A stretch of DNA of 64,000 bases from Geomonas oryzae (GTDB taxonomy: Bacteria; Desulfobacterota; Desulfuromonadia; Geobacterales; Geobacteraceae). Numbering within the stretch: the stretch's first letter is position 1; each line of letters starts with the position of its first letter. Below are positions 54,197 through 64,000 of this stretch, one piece after another. Under the pieces are notes generated by a model. The model did no database searches. It saw only the letters and a program-made list of their open reading frames with translations, and was not told where the DNA came from. Made by a program: the position numbers and the translations under genes. The stretch spans positions 310,001-374,000 of the forward strand of contig NZ_RAHW01000004.1 in assembly GCF_004117875.1 (NCBI RefSeq), in the 5' to 3' direction.

Positions 54197-56683
54197 ATGC
54201 CCAACCGGAAAGCCACCACCATCGACGGGGTCCTCCCCGAGCTGATCGCGGCCCTCACGCAAAGAAACGTCGCCGTGCTGCAGGCGCCCCCCGGCGCCGG
54301 CAAGACCACCCGCGTCCCTCTTGCCCTCCTCGATGCCCCTTTCCTGGGCGACGGGAAAATCATCATGCTCGAGCCGCGCCGCCTTGCCGCGGTCAATGCC
54401 GCGCGTTACATGGCGCAGTGCCTCGGCGAGGAGGTGGGGCAGCGGGTAGGCTACGCCATCCGGTTCGAACGCAAGGTCTCCCGCGCGACCCGCATCGAGG
54501 TGGTCACCGAGGGGATCCTCGCGCGCCGTCTGCAGAGCGACCCGCTCCTCGAAGGGGTGTCGGCGGTGATCTTCGACGAGTTCCACGAGCGGAGCCTCAC
54601 CTGCGACCTCTCCCTTGCCCTGTGCCGCGACGTGCAGCTCGGGCTGCGCGAGGACCTGCGCCTGCTGGTCATGTCGGCGACGCTCGACGCGGAGCCGGTA
54701 GCGAAACTCCTTGGCGGCGCGCCCCTTGTCACCAGCGAAGGGCGCCAGTTCCCGGTCGACGTCCGTTATCTCACGAGCGAGCCTGCGACGAGGCTCGCCG
54801 AGACCGCCTGCGCCGGGGTGATGAAGGCACTTGCCGAGACCGAAGGGGACATCCTCGTCTTCCTGCCGGGCGCGGGCGACATCAGGCGCTGCGAGAACAT
54901 CCTGCAGGGGCAGGTCGGCTCCCGGGTGATGATCGCGGTCCTTTACGGGGACCTTCCCTTTGCGGCGCAGGAGCGGGCCATCCTCCCGGGCGAGCGCCGC
55001 AAGGTGGTGCTCGCCACCAACATCGCCGAAACGAGCCTCACCATCGAGGGGGTGCGGGTGGTGGTGGATACCGGGTATTCCCGCCAGCTCCGTTACGACC
55101 CCTCAACCGGCCTGAACCGCCTCGACACCATGCGCATTTCGGCCGCCTCCGCCCAGCAGCGCGCCGGCCGCGCCGGTCGTGTCGCCCCCGGCGTCTGCTA
55201 CCGCCTCTGGACCGAGCACACCCAGAGCGCGCTGCTTCCCTTCACTCCCCCCGAGATCAAGGTTTCCGACCTCGCTCCGCTCGCGCTGGACCTCGCGCAG
55301 TGGGGGGTGGCCGATCCCGCTTCGCTGAGCTTTCTCGATGCGCCTCCGGCCGCCCATCTCGCCGAAGGGCGGGCGCTGCTGCGCGCCTTGGGCGCGCTCG
55401 ACGCGCGCGGCACCCTCACCGATCTGGGCGCGCGGATGGCGGCGCTCCCCATGCACCCGCGCCTTGCCGCCATGCTGGTGGGCTCGCTTGCCGCGGGACA
55501 TGCGCCGCTCGCCTGCAAGCTTGCCGCCATCCTCTCGGAGCGTGATCTCATGCCGCGCGGCAGCGGCAGCATCTCCGAGAGCGACCTGCTGGATCGCCTG
55601 GACGCGCTCAGCGAACGCCGCGACCCGCAGGGGGCGCGCACCGTCGAACGACTCGCCGCCTATTTCCGCGGCGCCCTCGGGGTGCCGGACGCTCCGACGC
55701 ATGCCGATGCCGCTGCCGTGGGGCGGCTGCTCCTGATGGCCTATCCGGACCGCGTTGCGCGTGAGAGGAGTCCCGGCTCCGGGCGCTACCTGATGGCCAA
55801 CGGCACCGGGGCCAAACTCTCCCCGCGCAGCAACCTGAGGGCGCAGCCGTTCATCGTGGCCGTCGAGGTCGAAGGGGGGGCGGGCGAGGCGGACATCCAC
55901 ATGGCGAGCGCGGTTTCCCTGGATGCGGTCCGCTCAGGATGCGCAGGCGCCATCACGCGCGAGCGCAGGGTGTTCTGGGACGAGCGCGAGGGGAGGGTGG
56001 TGGCCCGTGACGAGGAGCGGCTCGGCGCGGTGGTGCTTTCCGAGCGGGCCGCGGTCCCCGAGAAGGAAGAGGTGGGGGGGGCGCTTTTGCAGGGGATACT
56101 GTCGGGGGTGGGGATCGGCGGGCTCAACTGGAGCGAGCAGGCCGCGCAGTACCGGAACCGGGTGCGCTTCCTGGCACGGGCGCTCCCCGATGAGGAGCTC
56201 CCCGATCTATCCGACCGGGCGCTCACCGAGAGCGTCGGACCGTGGCTTCTCCCTTATCTGCAGGGGGTGCGGAGCCTGGCCCAGTTGGCCAAGGTGGATC
56301 TGCTGCAGCCTTTGAAGGCCCTTCTCGACTATCGGCAGCAGCAGTTGGTGGAGCGGGAGGCACCCACGCACCTGCAGGTCCCCAGCGGGTCCCGCGTTTC
56401 GCTTGAGTATCCGGCGGAAGGGGAGCCGTTTCTGGCGGTGAAGCTTCAGGAGATGTTCGGCTTGGCCGAGACGCCAAGGCTCGCGCGGGGGAGGGTGCCG
56501 GTGCTGATCCACCTGTTGTCGCCTGCACGGCGTCCCATCCAGGTGACTGCCGACCTGAAGAGCTTCTGGAACGGTGCCTACCGCGAGGTGTGCAAGGAAT
56601 TGAAAGGGCGCTACCCCAAGCATCCCTGGCCTGACGACCCGTGGAACGCGCAGGCGACCAGGCATGTGAAGAAGAGGATGTAA
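54197..56683 (+). CDS. hrpB: ATP-dependent RNA helicase HrpB
   Basis: A DEAH-box helicase, 828 residues. Walker A GAGKTTRVPLALL, DEFH (motif II), SATLD (III), LATNIAETSLTIEGVRVVVDTG (motif V, quoted in part), QQRAGRAGR (VI). The C-terminal HrpB-specific domain is present and the length is normal. It starts 4 bases after the HAD stop. Function in bacteria is unclear. Confidence 0.97.
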   Translation: MPNRKATTIDGVLPELIAALTQRNVAVLQAPPGAGKTTRVPLALLDAPFLGDGKIIMLEPRRLAAVNAARYMAQCLGEEVGQRVGYAIRFERKVSRATRIEVVTEGILARRLQSDPLLEGVSAVIFDEFHERSLTCDLSLALCRDVQLGLREDLRLLVMSATLDAEPVAKLLGGAPLVTSEGRQFPVDVRYLTSEPATRLAETACAGVMKALAETEGDILVFLPGAGDIRRCENILQGQVGSRVMIAVLYGDLPFAAQERAILPGERRKVVLATNIAETSLTIEGVRVVVDTGYSRQLRYDPSTGLNRLDTMRISAASAQQRAGRAGRVAPGVCYRLWTEHTQSALLPFTPPEIKVSDLAPLALDLAQWGVADPASLSFLDAPPAAHLAEGRALLRALGALDARGTLTDLGARMAALPMHPRLAAMLVGSLAAGHAPLACKLAAILSERDLMPRGSGSISESDLLDRLDALSERRDPQGARTVERLAAYFRGALGVPDAPTHADAAAVGRLLLMAYPDRVARERSPGSGRYLMANGTGAKLSPRSNLRAQPFIVAVEVEGGAGEADIHMASAVSLDAVRSGCAGAITRERRVFWDEREGRVVARDEERLGAVVLSERAAVPEKEEVGGALLQGILSGVGIGGLNWSEQAAQYRNRVRFLARALPDEELPDLSDRALTESVGPWLLPYLQGVRSLAQLAKVDLLQPLKALLDYRQQQLVEREAPTHLQVPSGSRVSLEYPAEGEPFLAVKLQEMFGLAETPRLARGRVPVLIHLLSPARRPIQVTADLKSFWNGAYREVCKELKGRYPKHPWPDDPWNAQATRHVKKRM

Positions 56684-56696
56684 TTACTGAGATGCT

Positions 56697-56757
56697 CCCC
56701 GTTGGATCCCCTCTCCCCCCGGGAGAGGGTGCCCGAAGGGCGGGTGAGGGCGTTGCC
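56697..56757. repeat. GC-rich repeat (family A)
   Basis: CCCTCTCCCCCCGGGAGAGGG followed by GCCCGAAGGGCGGGTGAGGG; nearly the same as the units at 32740-32856. It lies between hrpB and the convergent M23 gene. Confidence 0.7.
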
Positions 56758-56808
56758 ACGAAGTGAGTATATAGGGGAGAGGGGACGAAGAGGACGCTGA
56801 ATTGCGCC

Positions 56809-57534
56809 TCAATTGATGTTGGTGAAGACCAGCGACCCGTCCTTGTGTACGTAGCTCCTGATGCTGTCGGCAACTTCCGGGATCCCTGCGCCTGTCTCCA
56901 GGTAGTTCCGCGTCACGTTCACGCCGCCCTTCCAGAGTTCGAAGTGCACATGCGGTCCGGTCGATCTCCCGGTCGAGCCTGACAGCGCCACGGTCTGCCC
57001 CGCCGCCACCTGATCCCCGACCTTCACCTCCAACTGTGCGTTGTGCCCGTACATCGAGACCATGCCGTCGGCATGCCGGATGGTCACCAGATTGCCGTAC
57101 CCCCCATGCATGCCGCTTTCGACGACCGTTCCCGCCGCAATCGCCTTTACCTTCGTGCCGGTCGGCACAGCTATGTCCACACCGTTGTGATGCCGCAACC
57201 CTCCGTCGATCGGGTCATGGCGCATGCCGTAGCCGGAAGTGATCACCCCCTGGACCGGGAGGGGTCCTTCCGTACCGGAAGGCTCGGAGGGAGTCTTGGC
57301 GGTGGTCCTGGCCGGGAGGTTCGTCTGTCTCGGCTTCCGCGCTTCACGGATGATGCGGACCGCGCTTTTATTTGAAGGGGTGTTGGTGAAGACCTCGACG
57401 CCGTTTTCGTCGGTGTACCGGTAGAAGTCAGCGTAGGCACTCTGCTTCGATATTAGGCAGAATAAGGCAGGCAGCAGTGCAAGCGCCAGCCGTGAAGTTC
57501 GGTTCCACCGTCGTGTGATTGCCTGTTTCTTCAC
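56809..57534 (-). CDS. M23 (LytM) metallopeptidase with DUF4124-like ends
   Basis: A secreted peptidoglycan peptidase-like protein, 241 residues. The signal peptide is near the start (LALALLPALFCLISKQSAYA). A DUF4124-like FYRYTDENGVEVFTNTP follows at about residues 37-53, a spacer, then the LytM core from GVITSGYGMRHDP. That core has HHNGVDIA (metal His/Asp) and HVHFELW (HXH). The end, SYVHKDGSLVFTN, echoes the N-terminal repeat. The start is GTG with a poor ribosome-binding site. It probably cleaves or binds peptidoglycan in the periplasm. Confidence 0.93.
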   Translation of the reverse strand: MKKQAITRRWNRTSRLALALLPALFCLISKQSAYADFYRYTDENGVEVFTNTPSNKSAVRIIREARKPRQTNLPARTTAKTPSEPSGTEGPLPVQGVITSGYGMRHDPIDGGLRHHNGVDIAVPTGTKVKAIAAGTVVESGMHGGYGNLVTIRHADGMVSMYGHNAQLEVKVGDQVAAGQTVALSGSTGRSTGPHVHFELWKGGVNVTRNYLETGAGIPEVADSIRSYVHKDGSLVFTNIN

Positions 57535-57837
57535 TCTTGATCCTTGGTCCGAACTTCGTGGAGCGTCGCATCCTGCTTTGAGGCAGTCGTACTATATTAG
57601 TATTGTCGGCACTTTGCAAGTGGCAGCTACTTATATTCACGGACCATGCGGCGGATGTGCCAGTGACGGTGTCGGGGAGTGTGTGTGCATTAATCATATG
57701 AGTGCCGGATTGGGCATTTCTCTTGCTTAATATCGGTGACTCCGGCGTGATCGGCTGTAAATGCCTGGAACTCTGAATTCTTCGATAAGCATTCTGCTTA
57801 TTTTTTAGACACCGCTGCACAAAAAGGAGGCTGTACC
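57535..57837. other. Divergent gap between M23 gene and glnN
   Basis: There are 303 bases. It holds the sigma-54 candidate for glnN at 57711-57727 and an AT-rich region 57580-57640 toward the M23 gene. GGAGG is at the glnN ribosome-binding site. No repeat or gene is visible. Confidence 0.5.
57711..57727 (+). promoter_or_regulatory. Sigma-54 (-24/-12) promoter candidate of glnN
   Basis: TGGGCATTTCTCTTGCT has GG and GC at exact -24/-12 spacing; four of the less conserved positions differ from consensus. A start site near 57738 would leave a leader of about 100 bases. Confidence 0.45.
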
Positions 57838-59925
<2,088 letters not shown>

Positions 59926-59949
59926 TCCCTGAATCTTTACATGCCTGAC

Positions 59950-59980
59950 AATAGGAGCCTCTTGACGGGGCTCCTATTTT
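59950..59980 (+). terminator. Terminator of glnN
   Basis: AATAGGAGCC and GGCTCCTATT stem with a 9-base loop, followed by TT. Confidence 0.85.
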
Positions 59981-60638
<658 letters not shown>

Positions 60639-60676
60639 TCGGCTGATTCTTTACTTAATTTGAAAGGAGACAGTAG

Positions 60677-62089
60677 ATGACACCAAAACAAGTAGTGGAG
60701 TTTGCCAAAGAAAACGGCGTGCTGATGGTCGATTTCAAATTCATGGACTTCGTCGGCATCTGGCAGCACTTCACCGTGCCGATGAGCGAGTTCGGCGAGG
60801 ACACCTTCGAGGAAGGTCAGGGCTTCGACGGTTCTTCCATCCGTGGCTGGCAGCCGATTCACGCTTCCGATATGATCATCCTCCCGGATCCGACCACCGC
60901 AAAAATGGACCCGTTCACCGCTGTGCCGACCCTCTCCCTGATCTGTGACATCTTCGATCCGATCACCAAAGAGAGCTACACCCGCGACCCGCGCAACATC
61001 GCGAAGAAGGCAGAGAGCTACCTGAAGTCCACCGGCCTCGCCGACACCGCTTACTTCGGACCGGAAGCCGAATTCTTCATCTTCGACGACGTCCGTTACG
61101 ACTCCACCTCCAACTCCTCCTTCTACGCCGTCGACTCCGTCGAAGGCGCATGGAACACCGGTCGTGAAGAGTTCCCGAACCTCGGCTACAAGCCGCGCCA
61201 CAAGGAAGGCTACTTCCCGGTAGCTCCGACCGACTCCCAGAACGACCTCCGTAACGAGATGGTGATGGAGCTCCAGAAAGTCGGCATCCGCGTCGAGTGC
61301 CAGCACCACGAGGTCGCCACCGGCGGCCAGGCCGAGATCGACATGCGCTTCTCCTCGCTGGTCGACATGGCCGACCAGCTCCAGTGGTTCAAGTACGTCA
61401 TCAAGAACGTCGCGAACCGCAACGGCAAGACCGTTACCTTCATGCCGAAGCCGCTTTACGGCGACAACGGTTCCGGTATGCACTGCCACATGTCGCTGTG
61501 GAAAGACGGCACCAACCTCTTCGCCGGCGACAAATACGGCGGGCTTTCCCAGATGGCTCTGTACTACATCGGCGGCATCATCAAGCACGCCCGTGCCCTC
61601 TGCGCCTTCACCAACCCGACCACCAACTCCTACAAGCGTCTGGTGCCGGGCTTCGAAGCTCCGGTGAACATGGCTTACTCCAGCCGTAACCGTTCCGCTT
61701 CGCTGCGCATCCCGATGTTCTCCTCCAACCCGAAAGCGAAGAGGATCGAGTACCGTACTCCGGACCCGTCCTGCAACGGCTACCTCGCCTTCGCCGCCAT
61801 GCTGATGGCGGGCCTCGACGGCGTAGAGAACAAGATCGATCCGGGCCAGCCGCTGGACAAGGACATCTACGGTCTTTCCCCGGAAGAGCTCTCCACCATC
61901 CCGTCCGCTCCGGGCAGCCTGGAGGAGGCGCTCAACGCCCTCAAAGAAGACCACGAGTTCCTGTTCAGGGGCGACGTTTTCACCCCGGACGTCATCGAGA
62001 AGTGGATCGAGTACAAAACCGAAGCCGAAGTCAACCCGGTCCGTATGCGTCCGGTACCGCTCGAGTTCGCTCTGTACTTCGACATCTAG
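60677..62089 (+). CDS. glnA: Glutamine synthetase type I
   Basis: A 470-residue GSI. Active-site blocks include [48 protein letters not shown] and [17 protein letters not shown]. The adenylylation site Tyr398 in [11 protein letters not shown] suggests GSI-beta control by GlnE. AAAGGAG is ahead of the ATG. It is in an operon with glnB. Confidence 0.99.
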   Translation: MTPKQVVEFAKENGVLMVDFKFMDFVGIWQHFTVPMSEFGEDTFEEGQGFDGSSIRGWQPIHASDMIILPDPTTAKMDPFTAVPTLSLICDIFDPITKESYTRDPRNIAKKAESYLKSTGLADTAYFGPEAEFFIFDDVRYDSTSNSSFYAVDSVEGAWNTGREEFPNLGYKPRHKEGYFPVAPTDSQNDLRNEMVMELQKVGIRVECQHHEVATGGQAEIDMRFSSLVDMADQLQWFKYVIKNVANRNGKTVTFMPKPLYGDNGSGMHCHMSLWKDGTNLFAGDKYGGLSQMALYYIGGIIKHARALCAFTNPTTNSYKRLVPGFEAPVNMAYSSRNRSASLRIPMFSSNPKAKRIEYRTPDPSCNGYLAFAAMLMAGLDGVENKIDPGQPLDKDIYGLSPEELSTIPSAPGSLEEALNALKEDHEFLFRGDVFTPDVIEKWIEYKTEAEVNPVRMRPVPLEFALYFDI

Positions 62090-62112
62090 GCAGATCTGCT
62101 CATACGGGCAGC

Positions 62113-62141
62113 AAAAAAGGCGGGGGAAACCCCGCCTTTTT
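62113..62141 (+). terminator. Terminator of glnA
   Basis: AAAAAGGCGGGG and CCCCGCCTTTTT with a GAAA loop, a textbook hairpin with T tail. Confidence 0.95.
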
Positions 62142-62252
62142 CGCGTCATGGGAGGAGGTCTTTCTCCTTGATGCGGTTGGGAAAAACTGCTAACTTCACC
62201 CACTGCCGATTTGCCGCTGAAGCGGCAGAGCGCCGCGGCGCGAGGGGGAAGT

Positions 62253-62600
62253 TTGCAGCAGCAAGAGAAGGTGAAAAAGCTGGTCGAGTGGTTCGTGCGG
62301 GGGGCGCTGCGGCATGCCGAGGCCATGGAGGCCATGGACGACGAGGCGGCTGCCGCCGAAGTCGCGGACCTGAACCGCTACTATGCGGCACTGAAGCGCG
62401 AGGGAGGAGTGGACGAGCTCCTGCTTCGACTCGGCCATCCCGAACCGGCCGTCGCGGGGATGGTGGCCGTCTATGCCATGCGCGAGGCACCAGGGCGCTG
62501 CGTGGTGACCCTTACCGCCATCGCCGCGCTGCCCGGGTTGATCGGTTTCAGGGCTCAGGCAGCTCTTGAGCGCTGGGAAAACGGCGACTGGGAGAAATAG
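62253..62600 (+). CDS. DUF2019-like protein
   Basis: A small helical protein of about 115 residues resembling DUF2019 ([20 protein letters not shown], then [20 protein letters not shown] and [15 protein letters not shown]). No active site is visible. The start is either TTG 62253, with GAGGGGG ahead, or ATG 62211. Function unknown. Confidence 0.7.
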   Translation: MQQQEKVKKLVEWFVRGALRHAEAMEAMDDEAAAAEVADLNRYYAALKREGGVDELLLRLGHPEPAVAGMVAVYAMREAPGRCVVTLTAIAALPGLIGFRAQAALERWENGDWEK

Positions 62601-62667
62601 CTCCGGCTGGTCCCGATGGACCGCCGTCACCAAATGTAATCAACACATAACTAAACTGGAGGTTTTC

Positions 62668-62979
62668 GTGTCCGAATTCAACAACGTAACCGTCGTCAAA
62701 GAGGCCAACGTCTATTTCAACGGGGCGGTCACCAGCCGTACCGTTTTCTTCCCCGACGGGTCCCGCAAGACCCTGGGCATCATGATGCCGGGCGAGTACA
62801 GCTTCAACACCGGCTCCGCCGAGGTGATGGAGATCATGGCCGGCGAGCTCACCGTGCTGCTCCCGGGCTCCCCTGACTGGGTCGCCATCAAGGGCGGCGA
62901 GGCATTCGAGGTCCCCGAGAACGCAAGCTTCGAGCTCAAGGTAACCGCCGTCACCGACTACTGCTGCTCCTACCTCTAA
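62668..62979 (+). CDS. ppnP: Pyrimidine/purine nucleoside phosphorylase PpnP
   Basis: A 103-residue cupin (PpnP/YaiE, formerly DUF1255). [26 protein letters not shown] and [13 protein letters not shown] are the family blocks. It splits nucleosides with phosphate. The start is GTG at 62668 with TGGAGG ahead; the frame is open to 62566 but that part is not conserved. Confidence 0.95.
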   Translation: MSEFNNVTVVKEANVYFNGAVTSRTVFFPDGSRKTLGIMMPGEYSFNTGSAEVMEIMAGELTVLLPGSPDWVAIKGGEAFEVPENASFELKVTAVTDYCCSYL

Positions 62980-62988
62980 CACATGACG

Positions 62989-63020
62989 CCCCTTGCCGGA
63001 GCATTTCCTCCGGCAAGGGG
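62989..63020 (+). promoter_or_regulatory. 12-bp hairpin covering the gluQ ribosome-binding site
   Basis: CCCCTTGCCGGA - GCATTTCC - TCCGGCAAGGGG is a perfect 12-bp inverted repeat. The 3' arm ends with AAGGGG, seven bases before the GTG start of gluQ. No T tail follows, so it is less like a terminator and might control translation. Confidence 0.6.
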
Positions 63021-63027
63021 CACGAGC

Positions 63028-63963
63028 GTGACCTTGATTTCCCAACCATCCGAGACAAAACGCATCGTCGGCCGTTTCGCCCCTTCCCCTACCGGACCCT
63101 TGCACGTCGGTTCCCTGGTGGCGGCCTTGGGTAGTTACCTGATCGCTAAACGCGCCGGAGGCCTCTGGCTTTTGCGCATGGAGGATCTGGATCTGCCGCG
63201 CGTGGTCCCTGGTATCTCAGACGACATGATGGCGACCTTGGAGAAGCTGGGCTTTCAGTGGGACGGCGAGGTGCTCTATCAGAGCCGGCGCACCGAGCAG
63301 TACCGCGCCGCAGCGAATGAGCTGCAGAAAAAGGGACTCGCCTACGCCTGCGGCTGCACCAGAAAAGAGATCGCCGAAATCGCCTCCGCACCGCATGAAG
63401 GGGAACTGGTCTATCCTGGGGTGTGCAGGGAAGGGCTGCCGCCTGAAAAGGTGGAGAGGGCGCTGCGGGTGAAGGTCTACGATGAGGTGATCTCTTTCGA
63501 AGACGGCATCATGGGGCGCTACAGCCAGCATCTCACCGCGTCCTGCGGTGATTTCGTCATCCATCGTGCCGACGGTCCCTACGCCTACCATCTGGCCGTG
63601 GTAGTCGACGATGCCGCCTCCGGGGTGAATCAGGTAGTGCGCGGCTCCGATCTGCTCGCCTCCACGCCGCGCCAGATCTATCTGCAGCGCATTTTCGGCT
63701 TCCCGACCCCGGATTACTACCATCTTCCCCTGGTAACCGGTCCCGACGGCGCGAAGCTCAGCAAGCGCGACAACGCCGTTTCCCTAGCTGCCGGTCGCGA
63801 TCTCGACCGCGATGGCGGAAAACTCCTTCACTCCGCGCTGCGCTTCCTGGGGCAGGCCCCCCCGACCGACCTTCAGGAAGCCCAACCCGCCGAAGTCCTA
63901 GCCTGGGGCGTAGCCCATCTCGACTTGTCCGCCATCCCCCGCACTCCCGCCCCATTCATTTAG
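63028..63963 (+). CDS. gluQ: Glutamyl-Q tRNA(Asp) synthetase
   Basis: A 311-residue GluRS paralogue without an anticodon-binding domain, which glutamylates queuosine in tRNA-Asp. It has RFAPSPTGPLHVGSL (HIGH motif), the zinc-binding set CGCT...CR region (YACGCTRKEI), and KLSKRDNAV (KMSKS). The start is taken as GTG 63028; the ATG at 62983 lies 5' of the hairpin and adds a non-conserved 15 residues. The stop is TAG at 63961. Confidence 0.93.
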   Translation: MTLISQPSETKRIVGRFAPSPTGPLHVGSLVAALGSYLIAKRAGGLWLLRMEDLDLPRVVPGISDDMMATLEKLGFQWDGEVLYQSRRTEQYRAAANELQKKGLAYACGCTRKEIAEIASAPHEGELVYPGVCREGLPPEKVERALRVKVYDEVISFEDGIMGRYSQHLTASCGDFVIHRADGPYAYHLAVVVDDAASGVNQVVRGSDLLASTPRQIYLQRIFGFPTPDYYHLPLVTGPDGAKLSKRDNAVSLAAGRDLDRDGGKLLHSALRFLGQAPPTDLQEAQPAEVLAWGVAHLDLSAIPRTPAPFI

Positions 63964-64000
63964 CTGCTTCGGTGCCTTCCGGCGAAGTAAGGCGTGCTCC

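Noticed and set aside
62983-63027. ATG 62983 as the gluQ start
   Set aside because: It would put the perfect hairpin inside the coding region and adds residues not in the family; GTG 63028 fits better.

Overview
The window is a 64 kb stretch of a GC-rich chromosome whose gene content fits a Geobacter-type deltaproteobacterium (Geobacter / Citrifermentans / Geomonas; Desulfuromonadia). The reasons are a periplasm-facing uptake [NiFe]-hydrogenase with its own maturation operon, a multiheme cytochrome plus MtrB-like outer-membrane barrel, a four-subunit 2-oxoacid:ferredoxin oxidoreductase, several c-di-GMP and response-regulator proteins, and many dispersed GC-rich palindromes. The genus is an inference from gene content; no rRNA is present.

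Layout. (1) 1-8787: end of a Hyb-type [NiFe]-hydrogenase operon (cytochrome b end, large subunit, maturation protease, TatA) and hypB-F-C-D-E. (2) 8842-12863: PilZ protein, an odd class III aminotransferase lacking the PLP lysine, a MshEN-receiver protein and amtB. (3) 13102-16559: histone-deacetylase-fold hydrolase with an unknown partner, a TPR protein, a 31-residue membrane peptide and a CoA-binding protein. (4) 16881-22812: Mla-type ATPase, ten-heme cytochrome lipoprotein, MtrB/PioB-like barrel, PF04392 binding protein, single-domain receiver and a Cys-tailed protein, all co-directional. (5) 22809-32645: phosphodiesterase (opposite strand), sppA, then yceD-rpmF-plsX-fabHDG-acpP-fabF-rpiB-glyA. 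(6) 32976-40668: radical SAM protein, Fis-like protein, comEC, REC-GGDEF protein, hisS, pirin. (7) 40964-51863: dnaE-accA, DUF445 protein, rluB, MucR-like regulator, and korDABC. (8) 51906-56683: tRNA-Gln, tRNA-Glu, a tandemly duplicated repeat fused to a PAP2 phosphatase ORF, HAD hydrolase and hrpB. (9) 56809-63963: M23 peptidase, type III glutamine synthetase, glnB-glnA, DUF2019-like protein, ppnP and gluQ.

How the parts fit. Hydrogenase plus Hyp proteins oxidise H2 and feed electrons to quinone; the multiheme cytochrome/barrel pair could pass electrons across the outer membrane. AmtB, GS type III, PII and GS type I form a nitrogen-assimilation set, and each of the three transcription units carries a -24/-12 (sigma-54) promoter match that I could place by eye. 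The fatty-acid genes form one biosynthetic string with ribosomal L32 in the classical order, and accA follows dnaE. PilZ, MshEN-REC and GGDEF proteins point to c-di-GMP signalling.

The most unusual items are the Lys-to-Asn aminotransferase, the MtrAB-like cluster with ATPase and binding protein (including a CX3CH heme site and an apparent AUC start), a 12-bp hairpin holding the gluQ ribosome-binding site, and a 114-bp repeat duplicated in frame upstream of the PAP2 gene. Very long antisense reading frames occur opposite many genes; they are a by-product of high GC and were left out.
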